Position numbers and translations under genes: made by a program
Source: Natrialba chahannaoensis JCM 10990
Lineage (GTDB): Archaea; Halobacteriota; Halobacteria; Halobacteriales; Natrialbaceae
Length of the DNA: 51,649 bases
Reading direction: 5' to 3'
NCBI RefSeq assembly: GCF_000337135.1
Contig: NZ_AOIN01000043.1
Span: forward strand, 65,695-117,343
In this document: in pieces, positions 25,436 through 33,150 of the stretch
How positions within the stretch are numbered: the stretch's first letter is position 1
Layout of the letters: every line of letters starts with the position of its first letter
The notes under the pieces: model-generated
Databases searched by the model: none
What the model was told of the DNA's origin: nothing
The model's input: only the letters and a program-made list of their open reading frames with translations

Positions 25436-27283
25436 TCAGTTCGCGTCTGCAGCCTCGTGAATCGCTTCGCCCCGATTGAGTCGCGCAGCGATGGTAAACG
25501 TCTGTTCGGCCTCCCGGCGTGTCGGGAAGTGCGCCGCCATATAGCGAGCCATCGCGATGAACGGCACGCGCCGGCGCTGCTCACGTTCGTCGGAGTCGAG
25601 CCCCCGATCCACTGTCGTGTCGGCGGCGAGTTCGGCCTGCCGGAACGCCGCCTCGACGTTCTGGAGCGTGTGGAAGCCGGCATCCTCGCGTAGTAAGCCG
25701 TGGCCGAGTGTTTGCCGTAAGTCAGCGGGGTCGCCGCCACAGTCGAAGAACTCGGCGACTAACCGACCCGCTTCGTCCACCTCGCCCTCAGCGTCGAACG
25801 TCTCGAGTACCGCCTGGCGAACGGCGTCCGGATCGCGTCCGGTGTCGTTCTCGCCGGGGGCGGGAATCGGCGCGGGCGGCGTGTTGAGGAACCGGTCGAG
25901 ATAGACCGAGAGCGCGCCGTCGAAGACGCCACGGTAGGTCTCGACGGCGTCCGTCCGGCGCGCGAACTGGTGGACTGCGTTCGCGTAACTGAACGTGTGG
26001 TGGACGGTGTTCCAGTCGCTGAATTCGTTCGCGGTCCCGAACTGGGCAACGCGCGTCGCGGCAGCGTAGGCGACCTCGCCCGCGAGGTCCTCGGTCGTCG
26101 CTCCCTGCCGAATCGCCTCGGCGAGTGTGTCGACGATGACTTCGGGATCGTCCCCGAGAAGGATTTCCTGGAGGTCTGCGGGTGGCGTCCACGGCTCGTC
26201 GGCAGCCTGTCCCGCAGCGGCGAGGGACTCGAGTCCGCTCGTTTCTGTAACGCTGCCGCCGTAGGTGTCCTCGAGGAGTACGACCAGATCGTTCGGCTGT
26301 CGCCACGAGGACCGCTCGTCGCTGCGGGCGGCGGTGACGAGCGGTTCGATGAGCGCCGCGAGCGTCGTATCAGCGTGCTCCCAGTCGGTGCGTTCGAGGC
26401 TCTCGAAGGCCTTGTTCGCGAAATCGAGGACGTGACCGGTCGAGAGGTAGGGATGATCCGTCGCGCCGGCGACGACGAGTTCAGCGATTTCGGCTGCCGA
26501 GTAGTCCGCGGCGACAGCGGTTCGCAAACAGCGCTCCGCGCCGTCAGCGTCTCGGACTTCGACACAGTCGCGGAACCAGGATTTCAGCCGGTCGAAGGTG
26601 ACCTCCGTCGTATCGAAGGCGGGCTGGTCGAAGCTCGGTGGCTCGCCCGCACAGTCGTCCGCGACGTGGCGGATACCGGTGTACAGTGCCCGTTTTCGGT
26701 CGTCTGGCTCAACGTCGTCCAGCAGATTCGTCATGCAGCCGAGGATCGTGAGTCCCGGCCCCCAGCCCGACTCCCGATACTGGGTCCCGAACGCGAGCGT
26801 CGTCCCGATCGATTCTTCGGGTTCGACGCCTGCATCCTGCAGGCCGATCGCAGACTTCGCCGCGACCAGCCGCAGGTTCTCTTCGAGTGCCGTCTCGAGA
26901 CGATTGGCCCAGTGTTCGGCAGGTGGCAGGTCTCGCTCTGGATTCGGATTCACGTAGACGGTCCCGTCTCGGATCTCGACGGGATACGTCTGGACATCGT
27001 CGGCCCAGGGGTCGAAGGTGTCGCCACAGGAGAGTTCGAATCGCGCGTGGTGCCAGTGGCAGGTGAGAATGCCGTCGTCGACAGTCCCCTCGACGAGCGG
27101 GAACCCCATGTGCGGACAGCGGTTGTTCACGGCCTTGACCTCGCCGTCGTGGTAGAAGATCGCCAGCGGTGTGGCGTCGATGCTTACCAGTTCGCGCCCG
27201 GCCTTCTCGAGTTCCTCGAGTTCGACGGCTGGACTGAACGCAGCGTCGGGTTGGTCTTCGTCAGTCGTTGCCATGGGGGACAT
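25436..27283 (-). CDS. Rieske [2Fe-2S] protein with large C-terminal helical domain
   Basis: This 615-residue protein starts with a soluble Rieske domain (about residues 20-115). The cluster ligands are clear: Cys56 and His58 in RCPHMG, and Cys75 and His78 in TCHWHH. The domain resembles the ferredoxin-like Rieske units of dioxygenase and nitrite reductase systems. The remaining about 480 residues are predicted mostly helical, with no membrane segment and no motif I can name. They contain helix-rich blocks such as CLRTAVAADYSAAEIAELVV and a late MARYMAAHFPTRREAEQTF. No electron-transfer partner is adjacent. An ATG three codons later is an alternative start. It may be an oxygenase-like enzyme or redox sensor, but neither is shown. 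Confidence 0.85.
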   Translation of the reverse strand: MSPMATTDEDQPDAAFSPAVELEELEKAGRELVSIDATPLAIFYHDGEVKAVNNRCPHMGFPLVEGTVDDGILTCHWHHARFELSCGDTFDPWADDVQTYPVEIRDGTVYVNPNPERDLPPAEHWANRLETALEENLRLVAAKSAIGLQDAGVEPEESIGTTLAFGTQYRESGWGPGLTILGCMTNLLDDVEPDDRKRALYTGIRHVADDCAGEPPSFDQPAFDTTEVTFDRLKSWFRDCVEVRDADGAERCLRTAVAADYSAAEIAELVVAGATDHPYLSTGHVLDFANKAFESLERTDWEHADTTLAALIEPLVTAARSDERSSWRQPNDLVVLLEDTYGGSVTETSGLESLAAAGQAADEPWTPPADLQEILLGDDPEVIVDTLAEAIRQGATTEDLAGEVAYAAATRVAQFGTANEFSDWNTVHHTFSYANAVHQFARRTDAVETYRGVFDGALSVYLDRFLNTPPAPIPAPGENDTGRDPDAVRQAVLETFDAEGEVDEAGRLVAEFFDCGGDPADLRQTLGHGLLREDAGFHTLQNVEAAFRQAELAADTTVDRGLDSDEREQRRRVPFIAMARYMAAHFPTRREAEQTFTIAARLNRGEAIHEAADAN

Positions 27284-27423
27284 AACGGCGGGTGTTCGTG
27301 TAAGTGTTTGCTGAACGTCATTTCAGTAGCTGATCTGATAATTCGACATTCGATCGCGTTGCGATGCTGAACATCTGTTGCTCCGAACACCGATCATCTC
27401 AGGCATCGAATACCAACCCAGCC

Positions 27424-27933
27424 ATGGGCCGCTGGCCGTTCGGATACACTATCGCTCTCCTCGCCGGTCTCGGATTCATCCTCTTCGGATCCGGAGTCCT
27501 GAACAGCACTGTGCAGGGGCTCGCCTGGCTGCTCGTTACTTTCGCCGCGGTCTGCTTCTGGCTCCTCGAGCAGTTTCTGCAGGGATATTCAGACGCGCTC
27601 TGGCGGGCGGTAATACCTGCTGCATTGTTCAACAGGCGCGCACGCTTTTCACACTCCAGCCAGAATAGCCCGCCATGGACGCCACCGGCCTGGTTCGACG
27701 CTACTACGACGCGCTCGACGCCCACGACTACGACGACCTCGAGACGGTGCTTGCCCCGGCGTTCACCCAGCACCGGCCTGACCGCACCTTCGAGGATCGC
27801 GCGGCGTTCATCGAGTTCATGCGCGAAGAGCGACCGAACCCGGAGACGACACACGAACTCGAGTTGCTCCTCGCAGGTGACGAAGCACACGAGCGTGAGT
27901 CGGACTCGGACTCGGACTCGAACTCGAATTTGA
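27424..27933 (+). pseudogene. possible small membrane protein remnant overlapping the next gene
   Basis: From the ATG at 27424 an open frame encodes MGRWPFGYTIALLAGLGF, then a second hydrophobic stretch QGLAWLLVTFAAVCFWLLEQ. This looks like a genuine two-helix membrane protein of about 80 residues. The frame then runs on without a stop, out of phase, through the NTF2-like gene, where the protein becomes low-complexity Thr/Arg/Ser. A small membrane protein probably lost its stop or suffered a frameshift near 27660. It could also be a chance hydrophobic frame. Confidence 0.35.
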
Positions 27934-28079
27934 ACTCGAGTGCCGACGAGCTCACGGTCACGGTCGCGGCTCGCGGACGAGTGTGTGACGAGTCCGGCGA
28001 ACTGTTCGAGTTTGCGGATTTCTTCACGGTCGACCGCGAGACAGAGCGCCTGATGCGCCTCGAGACGTACTCCCGATAA
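27675..28079 (+). CDS. NTF2-like/SnoaL-like protein with acidic serine-aspartate loop
   Basis: This 134-residue NTF2-fold protein is clearly related to the product of 11518-11886: compare LVRRYYDALDAHDYDDLE here with VVREYYDTVDDERYDDLV there. The middle holds a low-complexity loop (about residues 73-93) of Ser-Asp and Ser-Asn pairs encoded by repeated TCGGAC/TCGAAC hexamers at about 27898-27945. The loop appears to lie between two strands and should not break the fold, but the hexamers are slippage-prone. The activity is unknown. Confidence 0.78.
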   Translation: MDATGLVRRYYDALDAHDYDDLETVLAPAFTQHRPDRTFEDRAAFIEFMREERPNPETTHELELLLAGDEAHERESDSDSDSNSNLNSSADELTVTVAARGRVCDESGELFEFADFFTVDRETERLMRLETYSR

Positions 28080-28090
28080 CGGGTGTTCGT

Positions 28091-28339
28091 TCAGGCGAAC
28101 ACAACTCTAAGCGCACGTTCGGCACCGAGCCCGAGTGCGGTGACAGCGCCAGACCCGAGGAGAAAGAGGCCGGTGACCTGGCCGGCCTCGACGGCCGTAA
28201 CGTCCGACGCGAGCAAGAGGAGCACAGTGATCACTGCGCCCATGAAGATGAGCGGCAGCGCAAACCAGCGCAACGCGGGATGCTCGCCGAGGAACAGCTG
28301 TACCCGGTGGATGCGGTCAGACCACGCCTGGGAGATCAT
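28091..28339 (-). CDS. small two-helix membrane protein
   Basis: This 82-residue protein has a polar, aromatic N-terminus (MISQAWSDRIHRVQLFLGEH) and two hydrophobic helices (about residues 27-47 and 55-75, the second glycine-rich: VTGLFLLGSGAVTALGLG). I do not recognise a named family. I chose the ATG at 28339. A GTG-type extension to 28366 would run into the promoter region shared with the divergent 47-residue membrane protein. It converges with the NTF2-like gene, 11 bases apart. Confidence 0.65.
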   Translation of the reverse strand: MISQAWSDRIHRVQLFLGEHPALRWFALPLIFMGAVITVLLLLASDVTAVEAGQVTGLFLLGSGAVTALGLGAERALRVVFA

Positions 28340-28398
28340 GTCGTTTCGGACGATCCTCTGGTACAAAAGTTTTAGTTCGGAGACATACTGTCTCCACC

Positions 28399-28542
28399 AT
28401 GGTAACGGAACTCGTCTTCAGCTACACGACGCTGGCCGCGCTGGTGTTTCTCGTCGCCGTCGGGCTCACGTCCTCCATCGGGGCGAGCGCTGCGATCACG
28501 CGCCACCTCGACCCGTACCAGGCGAGTGACAGCGAGTCGTAG
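28399..28542 (+). CDS. very small single-helix membrane protein
   Basis: This is a 47-residue protein from ATG 28399 to TAG 28540-28542. It has a short head MVTELVFSYTT, one hydrophobic segment LAALVFLVAVGLTSSIGASA (about residues 12-31), then a polar tail ITRHLDPYQASDSES. Its start is 60 bases from the divergent two-helix membrane protein gene, and both share an AT-containing promoter region (GGTACAAAAGTTTTAG). Haloarchaea carry many conserved proteins of this size. The function is unknown. Confidence 0.6.
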   Translation: MVTELVFSYTTLAALVFLVAVGLTSSIGASAAITRHLDPYQASDSES

Positions 28543-28625
28543 CGTCGAGTCATTATCCAGAGTCCCCGCCGGTCAGTTCAGAGACGACTCACCGCTTGCT
28601 CTTGGCGCGAGCAGTCACACCACAC

Positions 28626-29831
28626 TCACGCCGAACAGTTGTTCGGCCCCATCTCGAGTTCGACTCGCTCCTCGGGCGGCAGGTCCAGTTCCCCGCGGTT
28701 GCGGTCGATGATCTCCTCGTAGTTCGCGGGCTTCTCGCCAGCGTCGGCCATGCGTTCAACGAACGCCTCCTCGTCCAGTTCGAACAGATTGATACCGGTC
28801 CGTGCCGCACGCACGGTGGTCATGATCGGTTCTCCTGGGAAGCCGTGCTCGAACTTGCCCTCTTCAGTGACGGTCACGTGACCCGGCAGGACCGCAAGGT
28901 GTTCGGGTTCCGCCAGGATGGTCCGGTGGAGCGTCTCGTAGAGCATCCGCGCACCGTCCTCGCCCCTTCTCACGGTTTCACCGTTCGAATCCTCCGAGGC
29001 GCGCTGCGCCTCGCTATCTTTGCTGAACTCGAGTTCGGTCCGTCCCGTCGAGTCGACGTGCAGCGTGTCGGCGGTCAGGAGTGCGGTGGCGTCGACGAGG
29101 AGGGTGATCATCTCGCTGGTGTGGCCGGGTGTGGCGAGTGCCTTGACTTCGAGGCTGCCAACGTCGAGGACCTCGTTGCGCTGGAGCGCCGTGAACTCGA
29201 CTTCGACGCCGCGCTCCTTGGCACGTGCGCCGAGATAGTAGGGTACGTTGAGGCTGTTTGCGAGATCCCGGCCGCCTGAGACGTGGTCAGCGTGGACGTG
29301 CGTGTCGACGACGCCGACGATGGAGAGCCCGGCGTTGCCGGCCGCGATTTCGAACTCGTCGATGTCAGCGGTGGGATCGACGACGACGGCTTCACCGGTC
29401 TCGCCGCAGCCGACGAGGTAGCCAAGACAGCCTTTCGCGCGGCGCTGGACTTGCACGACGGTGAGGCCGTCCGTTGGCATCTCGTCACTCAGGTCGACGT
29501 GATCGTAGACGCCGCTCCAGCCCTCCATCCCGCCGTTGACTGTCTGCACCTCGTACTCGTCCGTGGCGGACTCGAGTTGGATTGCGAGATTTCCCGAGGA
29601 GATTCCCTTCGCACAGATGGTGATCACCTGATTCGTGTCGCCGACTGTTTCTTTGAACGACTCGAGTTGGCCGTTCTCGTCGAGTTGTTCGTCTGGGCCG
29701 AACGGGAAGTTGATCGCGTCGGGGACGCGCCAGGCCTTGTAGCTGTCTTCGGGGCGGGTGTCGACGAGCGCGAACGATTCGCCCGCGTCTTGCAGTTCCG
29801 CGAGGCGATCGGCCGAGAGTGTGGTGACCAT
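28626..29831 (-). CDS. rhodanese-MBL fusion (persulfide dioxygenase-like)
   Basis: This 401-residue protein joins an N-terminal rhodanese domain (about 1-110) to a metallo-beta-lactamase domain (about 120-400). Rhodanese Cys73 lies in the active loop ICAKGISSG. The MBL metal motif is DTHVHADHVSGG, with further ligands in ATPGHTSEM and LTADTLHVD. Such fusions oxidise glutathione-like persulfides or move sulfane sulfur. In haloarchaea the thiol would be gamma-glutamylcysteine rather than glutathione. The protein ends PNNCSA. Around residues 265-290 a hydrophilic stretch (SEAQRASEDSNGETVRR) is encoded by hairpin-bearing DNA and looks inserted. Confidence 0.87.
   Translation of the reverse strand: MVTTLSADRLAELQDAGESFALVDTRPEDSYKAWRVPDAINFPFGPDEQLDENGQLESFKETVGDTNQVITICAKGISSGNLAIQLESATDEYEVQTVNGGMEGWSGVYDHVDLSDEMPTDGLTVVQVQRRAKGCLGYLVGCGETGEAVVVDPTADIDEFEIAAGNAGLSIVGVVDTHVHADHVSGGRDLANSLNVPYYLGARAKERGVEVEFTALQRNEVLDVGSLEVKALATPGHTSEMITLLVDATALLTADTLHVDSTGRTELEFSKDSEAQRASEDSNGETVRRGEDGARMLYETLHRTILAEPEHLAVLPGHVTVTEEGKFEHGFPGEPIMTTVRAARTGINLFELDEEAFVERMADAGEKPANYEEIIDRNRGELDLPPEERVELEMGPNNCSA
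28995..29013. repeat. 8-bp hairpin with 3-base loop inside the rhodanese-MBL gene
   Basis: CGAGGCGC, loop GCT, GCGCCTCG is a perfect hairpin within the coding sequence. It has the same layout (8-10 bp stem, 3-base loop, core CGC-NNN-GCG) as hairpins at the ends of the TnpB element (42726-42744, 44086-44108, 44116-44138). It lies in a low-complexity segment that seems absent from the fold of this family. Confidence 0.75.
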
Positions 29832-29964
29832 AGCGGTTGTAGGCGGAGTAGTCCTGTAAACCTCGCCGTGGCAGTCGCTCGCTGCTGATTCGACGACAGT
29901 TGTGCTGTACGAAACGCAATGGATGTCACAATCACTACGTACGGTGGCTCCAAAACGGCCCACA

Positions 29965-30243
29965 ATGGTATCCATCCAGTCCATCATGAAGGGGCTTCTC
30001 GCGAGTGTTATCGGGATCCTCGTTATCGGCCTGCTCGCAACCGTCGTCTTCGCAGTCACGATCTTCGTCATCTCGACCGGAGCCAGCCTTGCCGGCTACG
30101 AGCCAAGCGCTGACTACGTCGTTCTCGCGGCCGCGCTCATCGTCGTCGCTGTTATCCTCACGGGCGGGTTCACCCCGCGGCTCTCCGGCAACCGCGACGA
30201 CACCGAGTCCGAGGACGGGTTCGAGGACCGCACGTTCAACTGA
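29965..30243 (+). CDS. two-helix membrane protein of unknown function
   Basis: This 92-residue protein has a short N-terminal amphipathic start (MVSIQSIMKG) and two hydrophobic helices (about residues 12-40, LLASVIGILVIGLLATVVFA, and 50-66, VVLAAALIVVAVILTGG). An acidic cytoplasmic tail DDTESEDGFEDRTFN follows. I chose the ATG at 29965. An upstream in-frame ATG at 29902 would add polar residues that do not suit a membrane start. The gene lies 69 bases upstream of the SpoIIM-domain gene and may share its transcript. Confidence 0.65.
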   Translation: MVSIQSIMKGLLASVIGILVIGLLATVVFAVTIFVISTGASLAGYEPSADYVVLAAALIVVAVILTGGFTPRLSGNRDDTESEDGFEDRTFN

Positions 30244-30312
30244 TCGCCGGACACGCTGTTCGGTTCCGACAGGTTCACTTAACTGATACTGGTCCGAAGG
30301 CGGCCCATAGCG

Positions 30313-31848
30313 ATGTCACTCTCCGACTCCGTCACCGCCGTCGTCGCAGCACTCCGGCGTCGTCCCGGGGACCTGTTCCCCGTGTATTTCCTCGGAGCCG
30401 CACTTCCCGCGATCATCCGGGTCGTTCCCATGATCGCTGCGCTGATCGGGATCCTGTATCTCAGCTTCAGCGGTCGACTCGAGTCCATCATCTCGTTCGT
30501 CCAGGAGACAGATCTGGGAGAGGTCCCTGGTCCCGAGGCCAGCGAGGAAGCCGTCGAACAGTGGGTCAGCCAGTTCGAACCGCTCATCGAGTTGCTGATT
30601 ACGCCAACGACTGCCCTGTTGATCCTTGGGTCGCTCCTCCTCACGGTCGTCCTCGCGTTCGTACTCTACGCGGTCACGACGGCGGCACAGCTGAGTGCCT
30701 GCTACGGCCGCACCCGTAACGACCGCGGGATGATCGCTGCCCTCGCCGGTGCCCGGCGGTACTGGCTGCGCTTGCTTGGGCTGGTGCTCCTCGAACTCAT
30801 CCTCTGGGTCGGCATCCTCGGTGCAGCCACCGTCGGTCTCGTCGCCACTGTCGGGACCATTACAGCAGTCACCGGTGCGTCTGTCGTCGCTGTACCCGCC
30901 GTGCTCCTCGCTCTCCTCGTCATCGTTGTACTCTTGGCCGCGATTCGTGCACTGTTCGCGTTCGCACCAGTTGCTGTCGTCGCTGACGACGCTGGCGTCT
31001 TGGAGTCGCTTTCGAGCACCGCCGGTTTCATCCGCGCCCGGCCGGTCGACGCGCTGTTCTACTACGTGCTCTGGATCGGCACCTCCGTCATCATCGCGGT
31101 CATCTCGCGCATCCTGTTGCTCGTCGAGGTCGTCGCGTTCACGTCGCTCGTGACGATGATTGTCCTCCTCCCAGCGCTCGACCTGCTGAAGATGTCGCTG
31201 TATGTCAACTACCGCGGCCGACTCGAGCCGCCGGAAATGCCCGAACAACCCCTCTGGACCCAGTTCCGCGGCGGTATCAGCCGTGGCTGGCGTGAAATGG
31301 TGTCCTACGTCCGCGAAACACCGCTGCTCCACGCAGCAGTCGTTGTCCTCGCGATCGCCAGCTTCTGGATCGGCTGGCGCGCTGGCGCACCGCTGGTCGA
31401 CGCCGGTATCGAGACCTCGATCGCAGCCCGACTCGAGGGCCACATTGCGCCGGCGGCCGCACTCGAGTTCTTCGGGAACAACTGGATGGTCGCGATCACG
31501 ACGGCGTTCAGCGGCATCGCCCTCGTTATTCCGGCAATCGTTTCGCTGGTGTTCAACGGTGTCTACATGGGCGTTATCGCCCGCACAGAAGCCGAACTGA
31601 TGGAGCTCGTCGCTTTCGTCGTCCCGCACGGCATTTTCGAGATTCCTGCGATCTTTATCGCGACCGCGGTCGGGGTGACGCTGGGCCTGACAGGCTGGCG
31701 GGCGTTCCGCGGGCGGACGACGCGAGTCGCGTTTGCGGACGAACTCGAGCGGGCGTTCTGGGTGCTCGTAGGCGTCGGTCTCCTGCTTCTGGTCGCGGGT
31801 ATCATCGAAGGATTCGTGAGTCCGTACTACGCGGACCTGGTGTTCTGA
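30313..31848 (+). CDS. polytopic membrane protein with C-terminal SpoIIM (DUF95) domain
   Basis: This 511-residue protein has two parts. The N-terminal half (about 1-320) has about six long hydrophobic helices with Ala/Val/Leu repeats, such as VSAVV-type segments between 100 and 260. The C-terminal part (about 330-511) is the stage II sporulation protein M domain, seen in NNWMVAITTAFSGIALVIP, FNGVYMGVIA, FVVPHGIFEIPAIFIATAVG and LVAGIIEGF. SpoIIM-type proteins occur widely in non-sporulating prokaryotes and act in membrane or envelope processes not well defined. The fusion to a long membrane domain is common in haloarchaea. Confidence 0.82.
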   Translation: MSLSDSVTAVVAALRRRPGDLFPVYFLGAALPAIIRVVPMIAALIGILYLSFSGRLESIISFVQETDLGEVPGPEASEEAVEQWVSQFEPLIELLITPTTALLILGSLLLTVVLAFVLYAVTTAAQLSACYGRTRNDRGMIAALAGARRYWLRLLGLVLLELILWVGILGAATVGLVATVGTITAVTGASVVAVPAVLLALLVIVVLLAAIRALFAFAPVAVVADDAGVLESLSSTAGFIRARPVDALFYYVLWIGTSVIIAVISRILLLVEVVAFTSLVTMIVLLPALDLLKMSLYVNYRGRLEPPEMPEQPLWTQFRGGISRGWREMVSYVRETPLLHAAVVVLAIASFWIGWRAGAPLVDAGIETSIAARLEGHIAPAAALEFFGNNWMVAITTAFSGIALVIPAIVSLVFNGVYMGVIARTEAELMELVAFVVPHGIFEIPAIFIATAVGVTLGLTGWRAFRGRTTRVAFADELERAFWVLVGVGLLLLVAGIIEGFVSPYYADLVF

Positions 31849-31934
31849 GCGGTTTCGTTCACCGGAATTTCGGCACAGCAGCCCGAACAGAGCGATGCAG
31901 GCAGTTTAACCGCGCGCCGGCCGACGGATCGTTC

Positions 31935-32927
31935 GTGAACGCGCTCGAGCGGTACCAGACGCCTACCATCGCCCTCGCTATCGCGGGTGGGCTTGTCGCG
32001 GGCCAGTTCTCCGGTATCCCTTCCATCGCGGATCGGTTGATCCTGCCGTTTCTGCTGGTGATGCTCTTCGGTGCGTTCCTGCAGATTCCGCTCGCGGACC
32101 TCCATGCGGCCGTCGGCAATCGCCGCGTCGCCGGCGCGAGTCTCGCGATCAACTTCGTCTGGAACCCGCTGCTCGCGGTCGGTCTCGGCTTCGTCTTCCT
32201 GCAGGACCAGCCGGCGCTCTGGGTCGGCCTGCTCATGCTCCTCGTCACGCCTTGTACCGACTGGTATCTCATCTTCACCGATCTCGCTGACGGCGACGTG
32301 GCCCTCGCAACGTCGTTGCTGCCCTACAACCTCGTGCTGCAGTTGCTCTTGCTCCCCGTTTACCTCGCCGTCTTTGCCGGCGAACTCGTCACGCTGCCAC
32401 TCGAGACGCTGGCCGAGAGCATCCTGCTCGTCCTCGTCATTCCACTCGGCGCGGCCGCAATCGGTCGCGTGGCGTTTTCCCGCCACTTCGACGAGTCGGT
32501 CGTCGAGGAGACGCTGCTTCCCGCGTTTGGACCGGTCCAGATAGTCTTTCTCGCACTCGCAATCGCAGCGATGTTTGCTTCCCAGAGTACGGTTCTCGTC
32601 GCTAACCCTGGCGTTCTCGCGTTGCTCGCCGTCCCCGTCCTCGCGTTCTACACACTCACCTTCCTGCTTGGGCTCGTTGTCAGTGCTGTCGGCGGCTTCA
32701 GCTACGAGGAAACCGTCTGCCTTACCTGCACGATCCTCTCACGCAACTCGCCGACCGCCCTCGCCATCGCAGTCGTCGCGTTCCCCCACGAACCGCTCGT
32801 CGCAATGGCACTCGTGATCGGCCCGCTACTCGAGTTACCGCTGTTGCACGTCGTCACCCGATTGTTGTGTCGACTCCGTGACCGGCCGCGCTGGGCGCGT
32901 ACGAGCGTGGGGACGGGAGTAGAGTAG
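31935..32927 (+). CDS. bile acid:sodium symporter/arsenite permease-type transporter
   Basis: This 330-residue protein has about ten membrane helices with the two-fold repeat of the BASS/Acr3 superfamily. Blocks PFLLVMLFGAFLQIPLADL, INFVWNPLLAVGLGFVFL and LVTPCTDWYLIFTDLADGD match the haloarchaeal 'arsenic resistance protein' group. The Cys in TPCTDW sits at the place of the conserved Cys of Acr3 arsenite pumps. The substrate cannot be fixed from sequence. The start is the GTG at 31935. There is no arsR or arsC nearby, which argues against a dedicated arsenic operon. Confidence 0.8.
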   Translation: MNALERYQTPTIALAIAGGLVAGQFSGIPSIADRLILPFLLVMLFGAFLQIPLADLHAAVGNRRVAGASLAINFVWNPLLAVGLGFVFLQDQPALWVGLLMLLVTPCTDWYLIFTDLADGDVALATSLLPYNLVLQLLLLPVYLAVFAGELVTLPLETLAESILLVLVIPLGAAAIGRVAFSRHFDESVVEETLLPAFGPVQIVFLALAIAAMFASQSTVLVANPGVLALLAVPVLAFYTLTFLLGLVVSAVGGFSYEETVCLTCTILSRNSPTALAIAVVAFPHEPLVAMALVIGPLLELPLLHVVTRLLCRLRDRPRWARTSVGTGVE

Positions 32928-33150
32928 GGTGCTTTGCCGACTGGTGTCGGGTGTTGAGTGTCGGTCCCTGGGTGTCGGATATCGGATGTCGATTGCCCAT
33001 TATCAACTTCCAGGTGTCAATCACCGACTGTTAGTCCCCCGTGAAACGGTCCAGAACAGGACTGTCCGACCACCGGACTCGAGTGTCGAGTCCGGCGGAC
33101 AGTCGACATCAAAGGACAGTATAAAGACCGGCCGGTCCGTCGACTGGGGC

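Noticed and set aside
28980-29000. GTTCGAATCC in the rhodanese-MBL gene as a tRNA T-loop
   Set aside because: There is no cloverleaf around it. The sequence is coding and next to a simple hairpin.
30316-31629. Minus-strand frame of 437 residues opposite the SpoIIM-domain gene
   Set aside because: Shadow frame. The opposite strand encodes a well-formed membrane protein.
31935-32927. An arsenic-resistance operon around the transporter
   Set aside because: No arsR, arsC, arsA or arsM gene is adjacent, so only a transporter of that superfamily can be claimed.
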